NCBI GenBank assembly: GCA_002211745.1
Contig: CP022114.1
Coordinates: 1,054,001 to 1,118,000, forward strand
From: Kluyvera genomosp. 3
Lineage (GTDB): Bacteria > Pseudomonadota > Gammaproteobacteria > Enterobacterales > Enterobacteriaceae
Direction: 5' to 3'
DNA: 64,000 bases
Part shown: in pieces, positions 10,197-21,676 of the stretch
How positions within the stretch are numbered: position 1 is the first letter of the stretch
Layout: every line of letters starts with the position of its first letter
Translations under genes and position numbers: made by a program
The notes under the pieces: generated by a model
Seen by the model: only the letters and a program-made list of their open reading frames with translations
The model's database searches: none
What the model was told of the DNA's origin: nothing

Positions 10197-10225
10197 TAAA
10201 ACCCTGGGCTAGCCTCGGGTTTTTT
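10197..10225 (+). terminator. luxS terminator
   Basis: AAAACCC and GGGTTTT flank a CTAG loop region with inner GG/CC pairing and run into TTTTTT. It is an intrinsic terminator about 25 bases after the luxS stop. Confidence 0.8.
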
Positions 10226-10477
10226 ATTTCTCGGGTTGTAATTATTTGTTATTTGAATGAAAAAAAGTAATGCATATCTTAAATAAAGATTTCTATTTTT
10301 ATTTTGTGAGCTGTTAAACAAAATGATTTTGGATGCCGGCATTAATCCGTTTGTCGATCACATAAAATGAAAAACGTAATCGAATAGTCGAAAAACATAA
10401 TGGAATCCCGTCCCGTAACTGTCAAAAATACCCCAAAGAAACCGGTTTCATGACCAAAAATTAAAACGGGAGTGTAT
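10226..10477. other. AT-rich regulatory region before the sugar cassette
   Basis: About 250 bases hold no ORF with family similarity. ATTTTGTGAGCTGTTAAACA (10301-10320) resembles a weak CRP half-site arrangement, which would suit a sugar operon, but only one half (TGTGA) is good. I see no convincing -35/-10 pair. Confidence 0.4.
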
Positions 10478-11835
10478 ATGTCTACAGGGGATAGAATTTC
10501 TATTCGGGAGAAGATTGGCTATAGCCTTGGGATGCCGCCAGTCATATTGTTTTTGACTCGTCAGTGGCTATTCTGGCCTATTTTTACACCGATATTTACG
10601 GCCTGCCGCCTGCGGTAATGGGCACTATGTTCCTGCTGGTCCGGCTGCTGGATGCGATAACCGATCCGATTATGGGGGCCATCGCCGATGCGACTTCTAC
10701 GCGCTGGGGCCGCTTCCGTCCATGGCTGCTGGCGATTTGTGTGCCGTTTGCGGTCAGTTGCGTGCTGGTCTATTCCATCCCGTCTTTCTCGGATACCGGC
10801 AAAGTGGTTTACGCGGTCGCGGCGTATATCTTTATGACGCTGATGTACACCGCGATTAACATCCCTTACTGCTCGCTGGGCGCGGCGCTTACCTCCGACC
10901 CGCGCGAAAGTCTGTCTTTGCAGTCCTGGCGCTTTGCTATTACGCCGATTGGCGGCGCGCTGGGCACCGCGCTTATTCTTCCGCTGGCCGATTTCCTCTA
11001 TCCGGCCGATCGGGCGACCGGCATTCAGGTTTCTATGGCTCTGTTTGGGGTGATTGGCTGCCTGATGTTTATTACCTGCTTCTTCACCACCAAAGAACGC
11101 GTTCAGCCGATCAAAGAAGAGAATCTCAATATTGCGCGCGACGTTAAAATTCTCTTCAAAAACGACCAGTGGCTGATTCTCTCCGTCTATAACTTCATGA
11201 TGCTGGTTGCCGTGGTGCTGCGTGGCGGTGCGGTGGTGTATTACATCAATACGGTGCTGAATAAAGGCGCTGATATTATTTCTCTGTTTATGCTTGGCGG
11301 GATGTTTGCTTCCATGGCGGGGTCCGTGCTGGCAAAACCGTTTGGTACCCGTTTTTGCAAGGTGAAGCTGTCATTCTGGATTAACCTGCTCACCGCCGCA
11401 TTTGGCGTTATTTGTTTCTTCGTTCCTCCGCAGGCATGGATAGCGATATTTGTTATTCACATTATTATTTCCATTATTCAGGGCGGAAACGGTGCATTGC
11501 AGTGGTCGATGATCACCGATACAAATAATTACGGCGAATGGAAAACGCAGCGTCGCATTACCGGTATGAATGTTGCGGCCAATATATTCATTATTAAGCT
11601 GGGGGTTGCCGTCGGTGGCGCCATTTTAGGTTGGGTATTGGCTTATTTCCATTACGAATCCGGCGTGGCCGTACAGTCTCCTTCCGCCGCGCAGGGCGTG
11701 ATGCTGTTATTTACGATTGTTCCGGCAGTGTTCTACGTGCTGACCGCGTTCTCGATCAAATTCTATGGTTTGAACGAAACCAGAATGAACGGCGTGGTTG
11801 ATGACCTGAAAAAAGGCATCTTTGCCCATTCGTAA
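10478..11835 (+). CDS. GPH-family sugar:cation symporter (one-base frameshift near 10530)
   Basis: This is a 12-helix transporter of the glycoside-pentoside-hexuronide family (MelB, XylP and YicJ relatives). ATG 10478 gives MSTGDRISIREKIGYSLG. A GGG run (10529-10531) is one base short; adding G yields DAASHIVFDSSVAILAYFYTD and joins the long frame. The GPH signature DAITDPIMGAIAD stands near residue 58, followed by RWGRFRPW. Repaired length is about 452 residues, normal for the family. It is 29 bases upstream of a glycosidase, so it probably imports a beta-glycoside that this enzyme then hydrolyses. The substrate cannot be named. Confidence 0.88.
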
Positions 11836-11864
11836 GATAAATCGTCGGGAAGGGGTAATCACGT

Positions 11865-14643
11865 ATGCATCAGGCTTTCATCGGTAAACCCCTGGAGGGG
11901 TTTGCCGAATTCTCGATGACCGTTGCGGCGCAGGGCGCGGTATTACTAAAAAACAGGCCGCGGACGCTACCGCTGGATGAACTGGATACGATCGCCATTT
12001 TTGGCCGTACCCAAATCAATTACTATCGCAGCGGCACGGGATCCGGCGGGGCAGTAAACGTCGTATCAACCTGTAACCTGCTGGATGCGATGCGCGAACG
12101 CTGCGGCGCGCGGGTCAATAGCATCGTGGCGCAGAGCTATGAGCAGTGGGTTATCTCGCACCCTTTTGATAACGGCGGCGGAGGCTGGGCGCAGGAACCG
12201 TGGTTTCAACAGGAGATGCCGCTTGGCGATGAGCTTGTTGCCAGGGCCAGTCTGGTTTCCAATAAAGCGGTGGTCGTGATTGGCCGCACTGCCGGTGAAG
12301 ATAAAGACAATGCCGATGTGGCCGGTGGCTATCGCCTGAGTGATGCTGAATACGCCATGCTGAAAGCGGTATGCCAGCGCTTCAATAATGTGATCGTTGT
12401 GCTGAATGTATCTTCGATAATCGACATGTCATGGTCGGAAGACCCGGCGCTGCGTCCACATATTGGCGCCATTCTCTACGCCTGGCACGGCGGCCCGCAC
12501 GGAGGTCGGGCGGTTGCCTCGCTGCTGTGCGGTGATGTGACGCCTTCCGGCAAGCTGACCGATACCCTCGCCACCTCGCTGGACGAGTACCCTTCAGCTG
12601 CCTGCTGGGGCGATAGCGTGCAGAATATTTATCAGGAAGATATTTACGTAGGCTATCGCTACTTTGAAACCTTCCGGCCGCACTCCGTTCTGTATCCGTT
12701 TGGTTTTGGGCTGTCCTACACGCGTTTTGCCATCCACTCTTTGCGGGCTGAGTTGATTGTCGATCCCTCTCTGTCGTTGCAGTTCACGGCGAAGGTCGAC
12801 AACGTAGGTGAGCGATTTGCCGGTAGCGAAGTGGTGCAAGTCTACCTTGAAGCCCCTCAGGGCGTGCTAGGTAAGCCCGCGCGCCAGCTGGCCGCGTTTG
12901 GGAAAACTCGAGTGCTACAGCCGGGTGAGTGTGAAACGCTGACGCTGTCGGTGCCGCTGGAACGGCTGGCTTCGTGGGATGATAGCGGCGCCACGGGTAA
13001 TCCCAACTGCTGGGTACTGGAAGCGGGAACCTATCGTTTCTGGGCGGTAATCAGGTGCGAAATTTACAGCCGATTAGCGTTCAGGGCCTGGAGGGCTACG
13101 TGCAGCCTATGCTGCGGGTTATCTCCTGCCATGAGCAGGCGCTGGCGCCGACCGTCGCGTTTTCACGGCTGCGCCCGGTAAACGTCTGCAGACTGGCGCA
13201 TGGCTGGAGGAGTGGGAAGAGACGCCGCGGCGTAAGGGTTCTCTGCGTGAGCGCATTCATTCCCGTCTGCCCCGGCGCGGTCGTTGACTGGCGACCGCGG
13301 TATTCGCTTTGCCGATGTGGCGCAGGGCGTGCCGATATGGCGGACTTTATCGCCCAGCTCGAGCCCGAGGAACTGGCGTGCCTGGTGCGTGGCGAGGGAA
13401 TGTGTAGCCACAAGGTTACGCCGGGCGTGGCCTCAGCGTTTGGCGGCACCAGTGACAGCCTGTTGGAAAAAGGCATTCCGTTAGCCTCTACGGCGGATGG
13501 TCCTTCCGGCATCCGTATGGATAACGGCGCGCATGCCACGCTGATGCCCAGCGGTACGCTGCTGGCTTGCACCTGGGATCCGGTGCTGATCGAGCGTTTA
13601 TACGCGATGGAGGGCAAGGAGCTACAGCGCAATCAGATCGATCTGCTGCTGGGGCCGGGAATGAACATCCACCGTCATCCACTTAACGGGCGTAACTTTG
13701 AGTATTTCTCGGAAGATCCGTTCCTGACAGGCATGATCGCGGCGGCCACGGTGCGCGGTATTCGTAGCGGTGGCGGCATCGCTACGCTGAAGCACTTTGC
13801 CTGCAATAACCAGGAGCAGGCGCGTGCCCAGGCAAACGCGGTGGTTTCGGCGCGTGCGCTACGTGAAATTTATCTGCGTGGTTTTGAGTATGCGGTGAAA
13901 GAGGGCGGTGCGATGGCGGTGATGACGGCGTATAACCCGATTAACGGCCACTGGTCGGCGTCAAACTACTGCCTGAACACGACGATTTTGCGCGATGACT
14001 GGGGCTTTCAAGGCATCGTGATGACCGACTGGTGGGCAAAGATGAATGATGCCATCGTTGGCGGTGACGCGACGGTTAACAACACGGCGGCGATGATCCG
14101 GGCGCAGAACGATCTGTATATGGTGGTTAACAACAACGGCGCAGAGATTAACGCCGGGCAGGATAACACGCTGACGGCGCTGGCTGACGGAACCCTGACC
14201 CTCGGCGAGCTTCAGCGCTGCGCCAGCAATATTCTGTCGTTTATGCTACACACCCAGGTAGTGAAACGGGGTGAGGTGCCAAAAGTGAGGGTGTCGATAA
14301 TCACCACGGACAACGAGTTGTATATTGAAGATGCGATTAAAATCGCGCCCGAGTCGCGGCTACGCTACACCGAACCGCTGGCGATTTATATTCCGCACGC
14401 TGGGGCGTATGACCTGCTGGTGAGCGTGAACGCGGCGGCGATGCCGCTGGCGCAGACGGCGACCAACCTGTTATTCAACGGTAAGTTTGTCGCCACGATA
14501 CAGACGCGCGGCACTCTGGGCAGAGGGTGGTACAGAAACTGTGTCGTGTGCAGCTTGAGCCGGGATACTACCGGGTGCAAACCGAAGTGATTAAAGCCGG
14601 TCTGGAAATCGACTGGCTGGAATTCAAGCGTATTGCTTCCTGA
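11865..14643 (+). CDS. Family 3 glycoside hydrolase with permuted domain order (about five one-base frameshifts)
   Basis: This is a probable cytoplasmic beta-glycosidase of about 927 residues, with no signal peptide. Its domain order is unusual. The (alpha/beta)6 domain comes first (VVVIGRTAGEDKDN, YAWHGGPHGG, YPFGFGLSYTRF), then a fibronectin-III-like domain (about 295-390), and the TIM barrel comes last (ADGPSGIRMD, KHFACNNQEQ, MTDWW with the probable nucleophile Asp). Canonical GH3 enzymes have the barrel first. The same permutation is known in Ruminococcus albus and Butyrivibrio beta-glucosidases. Breaks in G, C or T runs near 13045, 13160, 13270, 13326 and 14520 each need one added base. 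The stop is TGA 14641-14643. It forms an operon with the upstream GPH transporter. Confidence 0.85.
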
Positions 14644-14663
14644 GTGCCATCTGGTTGCAGAAC

Positions 14664-14694
14664 AAAAAAGCCAGCTCAATCGAGCTGGCTTTTT
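14664..14694. terminator. Bidirectional terminator between GH3 and emrB
   Basis: AAAAAAGCCAGCTC and GAGCTGGCTTTTT enclose an AATC loop. The symmetrical A and T tracts suit the two convergent genes. Confidence 0.92.
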
Positions 14695-16227
14695 AACTAG
14701 TGAGCGCCTCCGCCCCGCTGCCTGCGCCAAATGGCGGTCTGGCGAACCATACCAGCCCCAGCAGCACCAGGAAGATCCCGCCGAAATCCAGAAGATTTCA
14801 TTGGCTGAGACAATCAGCCCCTGGTTGGTAATCTGCTGGGCTATCCAGCCTGAAGCCTGCTGCTGCGTCATCCCATGCCTTGCAGCTGATCGTACATCTG
14901 CTGGGCATTGGGGTTGAACGGCGTCACCGACTCGGTGAGCTGCGCGTGGTGCATCGCTTCACGGTTAGTCCACAGCGTGGTGGTAATCGACGTCCCGATG
15001 GAGCCTGCCAGCGTACGGGTAAAGTTCGACAGACTCGATGCGGCCGCCAGACGCTCAGGCGGTAGCCCGGAAAGCGTGATGGTGGTCAACGGCATGAAGA
15101 AGCACGCGACGGCGAAGCCCTGAATAAACTGCGGCCACGCCGAGGCGCCGAAGTCCATTCCCGGTTCGAAGGTGTAGGCGCGCCAGTAGAAGCACACGGC
15201 ATACATAATAAAGCTGAAGGTCACCAGACGGCGCATATCCAGCTTATGGGCAAAGCGGCCGATAATCGGCGACAGCAGCACCGGAATGACGCCCACCGGC
15301 GCTGAAGCCAGACCGGCCCAGGTTGCGGTATAACCGTAGACCTCCTGCAATAGCTGCGGCAGCAAAACAATCGCGCCGAAGTAGAGCATATAGGCCAGGC
15401 TGATACACAGGCAGCCGATGGTAAAGTTTCGCGACTTAAACAACGATAGATCGACTATCGGGTTATCGTCGGTTAACTCCCAGACTATCAGGAAGCTCAG
15501 CGACACCACCGCCACGATGGTCAGCACGATAATTTCCGTGGAGTTAAACCAGTCGAGCTCTTTCCCCTGGTCGAGCATCACCTGCAGGCTACCAATCCCA
15601 GCACCAGCAGCGCCAGGCCAATGCCGTCGATACGCCTTTGCTCGGTACGGGTCTCACGCCCGCGCAGGGTCTGGAGGCTTAACAGCACCACTATCGCGCC
15701 AATCGGCACGTTGATAAAGAAGATCCAGCCCAGTGGTAGTTATCGCTGATGTAGCCGCCGAGGATTGGCCCGCAGATCGGAGCCACGATCACCGTCATCG
15801 ACCACAGCGCCAGCGCGATTGAGCGTTTGGCGGGGGATAGTTGCTGAGCAGCAGACTCTGTGACAGCGGGATCAACGGCCCGGCAACGATCCCTGAATCA
15901 CGCGGAAGAAGATCAGCATGCTCAGGCTGTTGGACATCCCGCACGCCCATGACGCAATGACAAAGGCGACGGTCGACCACAGGAACAGCTTCACCTCACC
16001 GACGCGCTTCGCCAGCCAGCCGGTAATCGGAATGGAGATGGCGTTCGCGACCCCGAATGAGGTGATAACCCACGTCCCTGGCTCAGCGATGAGCCAAGGT
16101 TACCGGCGATGGTGGGGATAGCCACGTTCGCGATGGTGGAGTCCAGCACCTGCATAAAGGTGGCCAGCGACAGCGCAATGGTCATAATGACCAGCTGCGC
16201 GCCTTCCAGCGGTTTTTGCTGTTGCAT
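14693..16227 (-). CDS. emrB: Multidrug efflux inner-membrane protein EmrB (about seven one-base frameshifts)
   Basis: EmrB is a 14-helix MFS (DHA2) proton antiporter that exports uncouplers and hydrophobic drugs through EmrA and TolC. ATG at 16225-16227 gives MQQQKPLEGAQLVIMTIALS, and the family text VLDSTIANVAIPTIAGNLG follows. Seven breaks are all explained by one missing G or C, near 16080, 15890, 15835, 15730, 15600, 14874 and 14790. Repaired length is 513 residues against 512 in E. coli, ending FGAGSGAEALTS at 14693. An upstream in-frame ATG exists at 16236. It is 16 bases after emrA in the emrRAB operon. Confidence 0.93.
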
Positions 16228-16243
16228 TACGCGCACCCCAGCA

Positions 16244-17415
16244 TTAGTTGGCGTTGGCCTGGACGATGTCGTTAATCAGCTTGTTCACCGGATCGAGGCT
16301 GATTTCACGCGCATTGCTCTCGTAAACCGGGCTGGTACGAATCTGGTTAGCCAGCATCTGACCGTCGCGGTTGGAGGTATCAACCTTCACCAACGTAGAG
16401 AGACCGATACGCAGCGGGTGTTTCGCCAGCTGATCGGCATCCAGTTCAATACGCACCGGCAGACGCTGCACGACTTTAATCCAGTTACCGGTGGCGTTCT
16501 GCGCCGGCAGCAGTGAGAAGGCGCTGCCGGTACCCATATCGAGACCGACCACTTTCCCGGTGTACTTGACGTCGTCGCCGTAGATATCACTGATGACCGT
16601 CACCGGCTGGCCGATACGCATGTGCGCCAGCTGCGTCTCTTTAAAGTTCGCGTCTACCCACAGGTTGCTGGCCGGTACTACGGCCATCAGCGGGGTGGTT
16701 GGGCTAATCTGCGCGCCCGGCTGGACGGAACGGCGGGAAACATAGCCGCTCATCGGACTGACAATTTTGGTACGTTGCAGGGCAAGCCAGGCGTTACGAA
16801 CGTCGGTTGCGGCCTGGCGAACCGTTGGCTGATCTTCCAGTTTGGTACCCAGAATCATCGCCTGGTTAGCGTTGTACTGCTGTACCGCCACATCGAGAGC
16901 CGCCTGAGCGCTGGTCACTGCATCTTTCGCGTGCTGCAGCTCTTCACGGCCAATCAGATTAGCGCTGCCCAGCGGAATACGACGGTTGAGGTCGGTTTGC
17001 GCCTGAGCCAGCGTGGTTTTGCGAATATCGATATTCGCCTGCAGCTGCTTGTTGTTGATCATCAACTGGCGCATCTGACGCACGCTGGAGGCCAGCTGGG
17101 TCTGCGCTTTTTCAAACGCCTGCTGGGCGTCGGTCTGGTCAAGCGTGACCAGCACGTCACCCTGCTGGATGTAGTCGGTGTTGTCAGCCCAGACTTTCGT
17201 CACGCTGCCGGACACCTGCGCCATGATTTGTACCTGATTCCCTGCCACGTAAGCGTCATCGGTTTCTTCGAAGTGACGCAGAACCAAAAACCAGTAGGCC
17301 CATAGGCCACGGCAATAATAACAAAGAGCAAGGTCAACAAGATGAGGGCGCGTTTACGTTTGCCTTTCTTGTTGGCGGGTTGCTGCGGGGTTTGAGTCTC
17401 CGCATTTGCGCTCAT
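16244..17415 (-). CDS. emrA: Multidrug efflux periplasmic adaptor EmrA (one-base frameshift near 17298)
   Basis: EmrA is a membrane-fusion (HlyD-type) adaptor linking EmrB to TolC. It begins MSANAETQTPQQ, has one N-terminal membrane anchor (ALILLTLLFVIIAVAYG) and then a lipoyl/coiled-coil region (DDAYVAGNQVQIMAQVSGSV, VLVTLDQTDAQQAFEKAQ). A GGG run near 17298 is one base short; adding G joins the anchor to YWFLVLRHFEETDDAYV. Repaired length is about 390 residues, as in E. coli. Confidence 0.95.
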
Positions 17416-17526
17416 GTGATTCTCCACATTTCTTATTATTGATATCGGCAACGCCGACCTGTTTACCAGAAAGGCCAGCAGGGGTTATCTGCTGGCCTGT
17501 TTGTTTTCCTTGCGATCGCGGTAGTA

Positions 17527-18057
17527 TCAGCGCAGGGCGTCGAGTACTGAGCCATCCTCTTCCATCTGATCCAGACGGGTAAGAAGTTTGCGGGTGATAT
17601 GCTCAAGCTGATCTTTCTCAGCCGCGCTGAGAGACGACCAGAGCTGATGCAGGCAGTGATGCTGCGGAGGCAGAACCTCGTTCAGGAATTCGCGACCTTT
17701 GTCGGTGAGCTGCAGATGCAGGCAGCGGCGGTCATTGTCGCTTTCACGACGTTCAATCCAGCCACGTTTTTCCAGTTCATCGGCGATGCGGGTGGCGTTG
17801 GTACGCGATGACCCGAGCGCGCAGCTGAGTTCGGAGGGCTGAATGCTGTGATTTTCTTGAGACTCCAGCGTGATTAGCGCCATAAATAACGTCTCGTTAA
17901 TCCCTTGAGCTTTCAGCATTTTATTGCGGTTATCCAGCAGCTTACCCTGCATGTGCATGCACAGGCGAGTCAGGAGAATTTCCTGGAAAGGGAACTCTTC
18001 GCAGCGGCTGGCGCGAAATTTCAGCATTTGTTCAATGGGCGTAAACGAACTATCCAT
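17527..18057 (-). CDS. mprA: MarR-type repressor MprA (EmrR)
   Basis: MprA represses emrRAB and is released by uncouplers, nalidixic acid and salicylate. The intact 176-residue protein [17 protein letters not shown] has the MarR winged helix (about residues 60-130: [45 protein letters not shown] is spread over 79-110). It is the first gene of emrRAB, with a gap of 111 bases to emrA. Confidence 0.97.
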   Translation of the reverse strand: MDSSFTPIEQMLKFRASRCEEFPFQEILLTRLCMHMQGKLLDNRNKMLKAQGINETLFMALITLESQENHSIQPSELSCALGSSRTNATRIADELEKRGWIERRESDNDRRCLHLQLTDKGREFLNEVLPPQHHCLHQLWSSLSAAEKDQLEHITRKLLTRLDQMEEDGSVLDALR

Positions 18058-18193
18058 CTGGGCATTACCTCATTAGTTACAGCCGATATAGTAACGACAG
18101 TGACAAATAAAGTAAATGAATTATTGCCAGTAATTTATGTGATGGGTCTATGGCATAGGGGTGATGAATACGTATGCTCATCACCCCTGGTCA

Positions 18194-19374
18194 CTACTCG
18201 GCTGCCTGCCGATGGTAGCCCCACCACCAGACCAACAGGTTGGCGACGGATATCGCCGCGCCAGCCGCACAGACACCGAGCCAGCCGGCGTGCTGCCAGG
18301 CCCAGGCCGACAGCAGCGACCCTGCCGCACCACCGATAAAGTAGCTGGTCATGTAGCCAGCGGTGAGTCGGTTACGGGCGTCCGGCTGCACGCGATAAAT
18401 CACCGTCTGATTGGTGATATGCACGCCCTGAACCGTCAGATCGAGCACCAGAATACCGATAATCAGCGCAATGGCGGAGGTCTGGCCGTACGCAATCGCC
18501 ACCCAGGAAAGCAGCAGCAACACCAGGCCCCAGGTGGTTGTCAGGTGCGCTTTGCCTTTATCCGCCAGCCCGCCGACAGGACGTGCGCCCAGCGCGCCTG
18601 CCGCGCCCGCCAGACCAAACAGGCCGATCGTGCCTTCCGAGTAGTTGAACGGTGCGCCCGAGAGCAGAAACGCCATTGAGGTCCACAGAATGCTGAAGTT
18701 GGCAAACGTCAGGCAACCGAGCAGCGCGCGGGTGCGCAGCAGCTTATCGTGCGCAAAGAGGCTAAAGATGGAGCCGAGCAGCTGTGGGTAGTTGAGGTGC
18801 GTTTCCTGCTTGAGTTTCGGTAGGCCACGCCACAGGGCGAAGGCCAGTACCAACATCAGCACGCTGGCGACCCAGTAAACGGTACGCCAGCCGCCGAGGC
18901 TTGCCAGCAGTCCGGCGACGGTTCGCGCCAGCAGAATACCCAACAGCAATCCGCTCATCACGGTTCCGACCACCTTGCCGCGCTTTTCCGGTGAGGCGAG
19001 GGTGGCCGCCATCGGCACCAGAAGCTGCGCGACGACGGAGAAGAGTCCCGTAAGGGCGGTACCGAGGATCATCATGCCCAGCGAACTGCTGCTGGCGGTG
19101 ATTAGCATGCCTCCCGCGGCGAGCAGCGTCATGGTGACAATTAGCGCGCGGCGTTCAAACATATCGCCAGCGGTACGAGAAACAGCAGCCCGGCGGCGTA
19201 GCCTAACTGGGCGGCGGTAACGATAAAGCCCGCCTGTCCGGCGCTCAGTGAGAAGTGACGGGCGATGGTCTCCAGCAGTGGCTGTGCATAGTAGTTACTG
19301 GCAACGGCGAGACCAGTGGCGATGGACATTAAGGCGATTAACGCTGGGCTAAGCCCGTGAGCAGGTTTAGTCAT
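18194..19374 (-). CDS. ygaY: MFS transporter YgaY (one-base frameshift near 19163)
   Basis: This is a 12-helix major facilitator of the drug or metabolite exporter type, beginning MTKPAHGLSPALIALMSIAT, with FSLSAGQAGFIVTAAQLGYA and the loop PEKRGKVVGTVMSGLLLGIL. A GG pair near 19163 needs one more G to join LLFLVPLGDMFERR. Repaired length is about 393 residues. In E. coli K-12 ygaY is a broken gene at this same place between proX and mprA; here only the homopolymer break separates it from an intact gene. Its substrate is unknown. The E. coli ygaZH pair is absent between it and mprA. Confidence 0.82.
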
Positions 19375-19482
19375 GGTATTAAGAATGTGAGGAAGAATAG
19401 GGACGATAATAACGAAAGGCAGGGAGATGCGGGAACATGTCGCGTAGCGGAACGTGCTTTTTGATGGCGGGCTGGCCTCGTA

Positions 19483-19532
19483 CAGGCCGGATAAGACAAA
19501 GCCGCCATCCGGCGAACGGTGGCGGCTTTGTC
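19483..19532 (-). terminator. REP-like palindrome and terminator after proX
   Basis: GACAAAGCCGCCA (19495-19507) and TGGCGGCTTTGTC (19520-19532) form a perfect 13-bp stem. It is flanked by AGGCCGGATAAG, which resembles the end of a REP unit. It stands 18 bases after the proX stop and probably ends or stabilises the proVWX transcript. Confidence 0.65.
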
Positions 19533-19549
19533 CGATACAGCTACGCTTA

Positions 19550-20551
19550 TCAGGCTTTATTCTGCGCGGCCAGCGCTTCTTTTACCCAGCCGTCAAATAC
19601 CTGCTGGTGGGCTTTAATCCAGCCATCCACCTGGCCCTGAACGTCGGCTTCGGATGCTTTACCGGCATGCATCATGGAGTTCTGCGCGTTAATGTCAGAC
19701 AGCGGCAGTTTCATAATGGCGAACAGTTTCGCGGCCGCCGGGTTTTTCTCCGCCCAGGCTTTGTTGGCAACGATATGGATAGTGCTCACCGGGAAGCCGT
19801 AGTTAGCGCCGTTAGGCAGCTTGGTATCGGCATCTTTCGGTACGCCAGGCAGGGAAGAGAACGGCACCTGCAGCCACACCACGTCTTTACCCGGTTTCAG
19901 CACATCGCTCACCCAGTACGGCGTCCAGGTGTAGTAGAAGATTGGTTTGCCTTCTTTAAAACGAGTAATGGTGTCGGCCATCATCGCCGCGTAGTTACCC
20001 TGATTATGATCGACGGTTTTGTTCAGGTCGTAAGCATCCAACTGGTGATTGATGGCCGCTTCACAGCCCCAGCCTGGCGTACAGCCAGTCAGGTCGGCTT
20101 TGCCGTTACCGTTGGTGTCGAACAGTTTGGCGATCTTTGGATCTTTCAGCTGCGCAATATTAGTGATGTGGTATTGATCGGCGGTTTTCTTATCGATCAA
20201 ATAACCCTGTGCCGCGCCGCCAACCAGCGTCCCTTCACGATAGAACTTCTTATCCCCGCCCGCCGCGGCGTACATGTCGTTATGCAGCGGGATCCAGTTG
20301 ACGGCAGTGAACGTCGCATCGCCGGCGGCGATCGAGGTGTAGCCGACGTTATAATCGACTTCGTTCGGTTTACTGACGGTGTAGCCCAGTTTTTCCAGCG
20401 CGCGGCTCACCAGCAGCGTCTGGAAGGTCTCTTCTGACAGGGTGCTCTGCACCGGCTGAACGGTAATGCCTTTCCCTGGGAGGTCGGCAGCAAACGCGCT
20501 GGTGGAGACCAGCGTGGTAAAAGCAGTGGCTAAGACAAATGAGTGTCGCAT
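19550..20551 (-). CDS. proX: Glycine betaine/proline betaine-binding periplasmic protein ProX
   Basis: ProX captures glycine betaine in the periplasm and delivers it to ProVW under osmotic stress. The intact 333-residue protein has a signal peptide [21 protein letters not shown] followed by [15 protein letters not shown]. Two tryptophan-containing binding stretches typical of ProX ([24 protein letters not shown]) are present, together with the disulphide segment [11 protein letters not shown]. It is the last gene of the proU operon, 63 bases after proW. Confidence 0.97.
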   Translation of the reverse strand: MRHSFVLATAFTTLVSTSAFAADLPGKGITVQPVQSTLSEETFQTLLVSRALEKLGYTVSKPNEVDYNVGYTSIAAGDATFTAVNWIPLHNDMYAAAGGDKKFYREGTLVGGAAQGYLIDKKTADQYHITNIAQLKDPKIAKLFDTNGNGKADLTGCTPGWGCEAAINHQLDAYDLNKTVDHNQGNYAAMMADTITRFKEGKPIFYYTWTPYWVSDVLKPGKDVVWLQVPFSSLPGVPKDADTKLPNGANYGFPVSTIHIVANKAWAEKNPAAAKLFAIMKLPLSDINAQNSMMHAGKASEADVQGQVDGWIKAHQQVFDGWVKEALAAQNKA

Positions 20552-20614
20552 CGTTGTTCCTTTAATAGTGATAGTCGTGGAGCGTTGGCCCGGCAGCGCG
20601 GGCCAACACGATGG

Positions 20615-21676
20615 TTACTTAGTGAAAGGGCGAAGCAGCAGACCCAACGGGCCGGTGCTGTACCAGCGGCGGTTGCCACGGCTGCGGGAATCCCGGCCTA
20701 CGGCCTGCGTCAGGCGGTCGAGGATAATGGCGAGGATAACGATCCCCACGCCGCCAACCGTCGCCAGGCCCATATCGAGACGGCCAATGCCGCGCAGCAC
20801 CATCTGGCCCAAACCGCCCACAGCGATCATCGAGGCGATAACCACCATCGACAGGGCCAGCATCAGCGTCTGGTTCACGCCTGCCATAATGGTTGGCATG
20901 GCCAGCGGCAGCTGTACTTTGAACAGCATCTGACGCGGGCTGGCGCCGAAGGAGCGCGAAGCTTCAATCAGGTCCGCCGGTACCTGGTTAATCCCCAGAA
21001 TGGTCAGACGCACAATCGGTGGCAGGGCGAAGATAATGGTTACCACTACGCCCGGCACGTTACCGATACCGAACAGCATGACGATCGGCACCAGGTAGAC
21101 GAACGCCGGAGTTGTCTGCATCGCATCAAGCAGTGGGCGAATAATCTTCGCCGCTCGCGGGCTACGCGCCAGCCAGATCCCTAGCGGCAGGCCTATCACC
21201 ACGCAGAACAGCAGGGCGGTGAGCACCAGCGCCAGAGTGATCATCGCCTGCGACCAGGCACCGATGGCGCCGATGGCAATCAGCGAAATAAAGGTCGCGA
21301 TGCCCATCCCAACGCTGGAAATCTGCCAGGCAATCAGGGCGAACAGCACGATCGCCACCGGCGCAGGCATCCCCAGCAGCAGCTGCTGAAAGGCGCTCAG
21401 GATGTAATCGACAGGAACGCGAATGCCCTGGAACAGCGGACGGAAGTGCGTGACCACCCAGTCGATACCGTGCGTCACCCAGCTATCGAGCGGGATCAGC
21501 GTCTTATGGAACGGGTCCATAATGTCGAAGTGTTCGGGCTGCGGCGCAGGCGCGCTGTGCAGCCAGTCGGCGTTGCCGCCGGACGGTGCCGAAGCCGGTG
21601 AACCCCAGGCATCGGCGGAGTTAGCCGCGCTATCGGCGGCCGGAGTGGTATCCCACGGGTTAGATTGATCAGCCAT
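20615..21676 (-). CDS. proW: Glycine betaine/proline betaine ABC permease ProW
   Basis: ProW is the membrane channel of the ProU importer. I start it at ATG 21676 ([18 protein letters not shown]), the family N-terminus, giving 353 residues. The protein has the long hydrophilic N-terminal extension typical of ProW (about 100 residues), then the permease helices and the coupling EAA-like loop [21 protein letters not shown]-type segment (about residues 260-285). In the raw sequence the frame is fused to proV, which I attribute to one missing base in the end of proV. The natural arrangement is an 8-base overlap of the proV stop with the proW start. Confidence 0.95.
   Translation of the reverse strand: MADQSNPWDTTPAADSAANSADAWGSPASAPSGGNADWLHSAPAPQPEHFDIMDPFHKTLIPLDSWVTHGIDWVVTHFRPLFQGIRVPVDYILSAFQQLLLGMPAPVAIVLFALIAWQISSVGMGIATFISLIAIGAIGAWSQAMITLALVLTALLFCVVIGLPLGIWLARSPRAAKIIRPLLDAMQTTPAFVYLVPIVMLFGIGNVPGVVVTIIFALPPIVRLTILGINQVPADLIEASRSFGASPRQMLFKVQLPLAMPTIMAGVNQTLMLALSMVVIASMIAVGGLGQMVLRGIGRLDMGLATVGGVGIVILAIILDRLTQAVGRDSRSRGNRRWYSTGPLGLLLRPFTK

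Noticed and set aside
10301-10320. CRP-binding site before the sugar transporter
   Set aside because: Only one half (TGTGA) is good and the other half departs from TCACA at two of five positions; kept only as a weak note.
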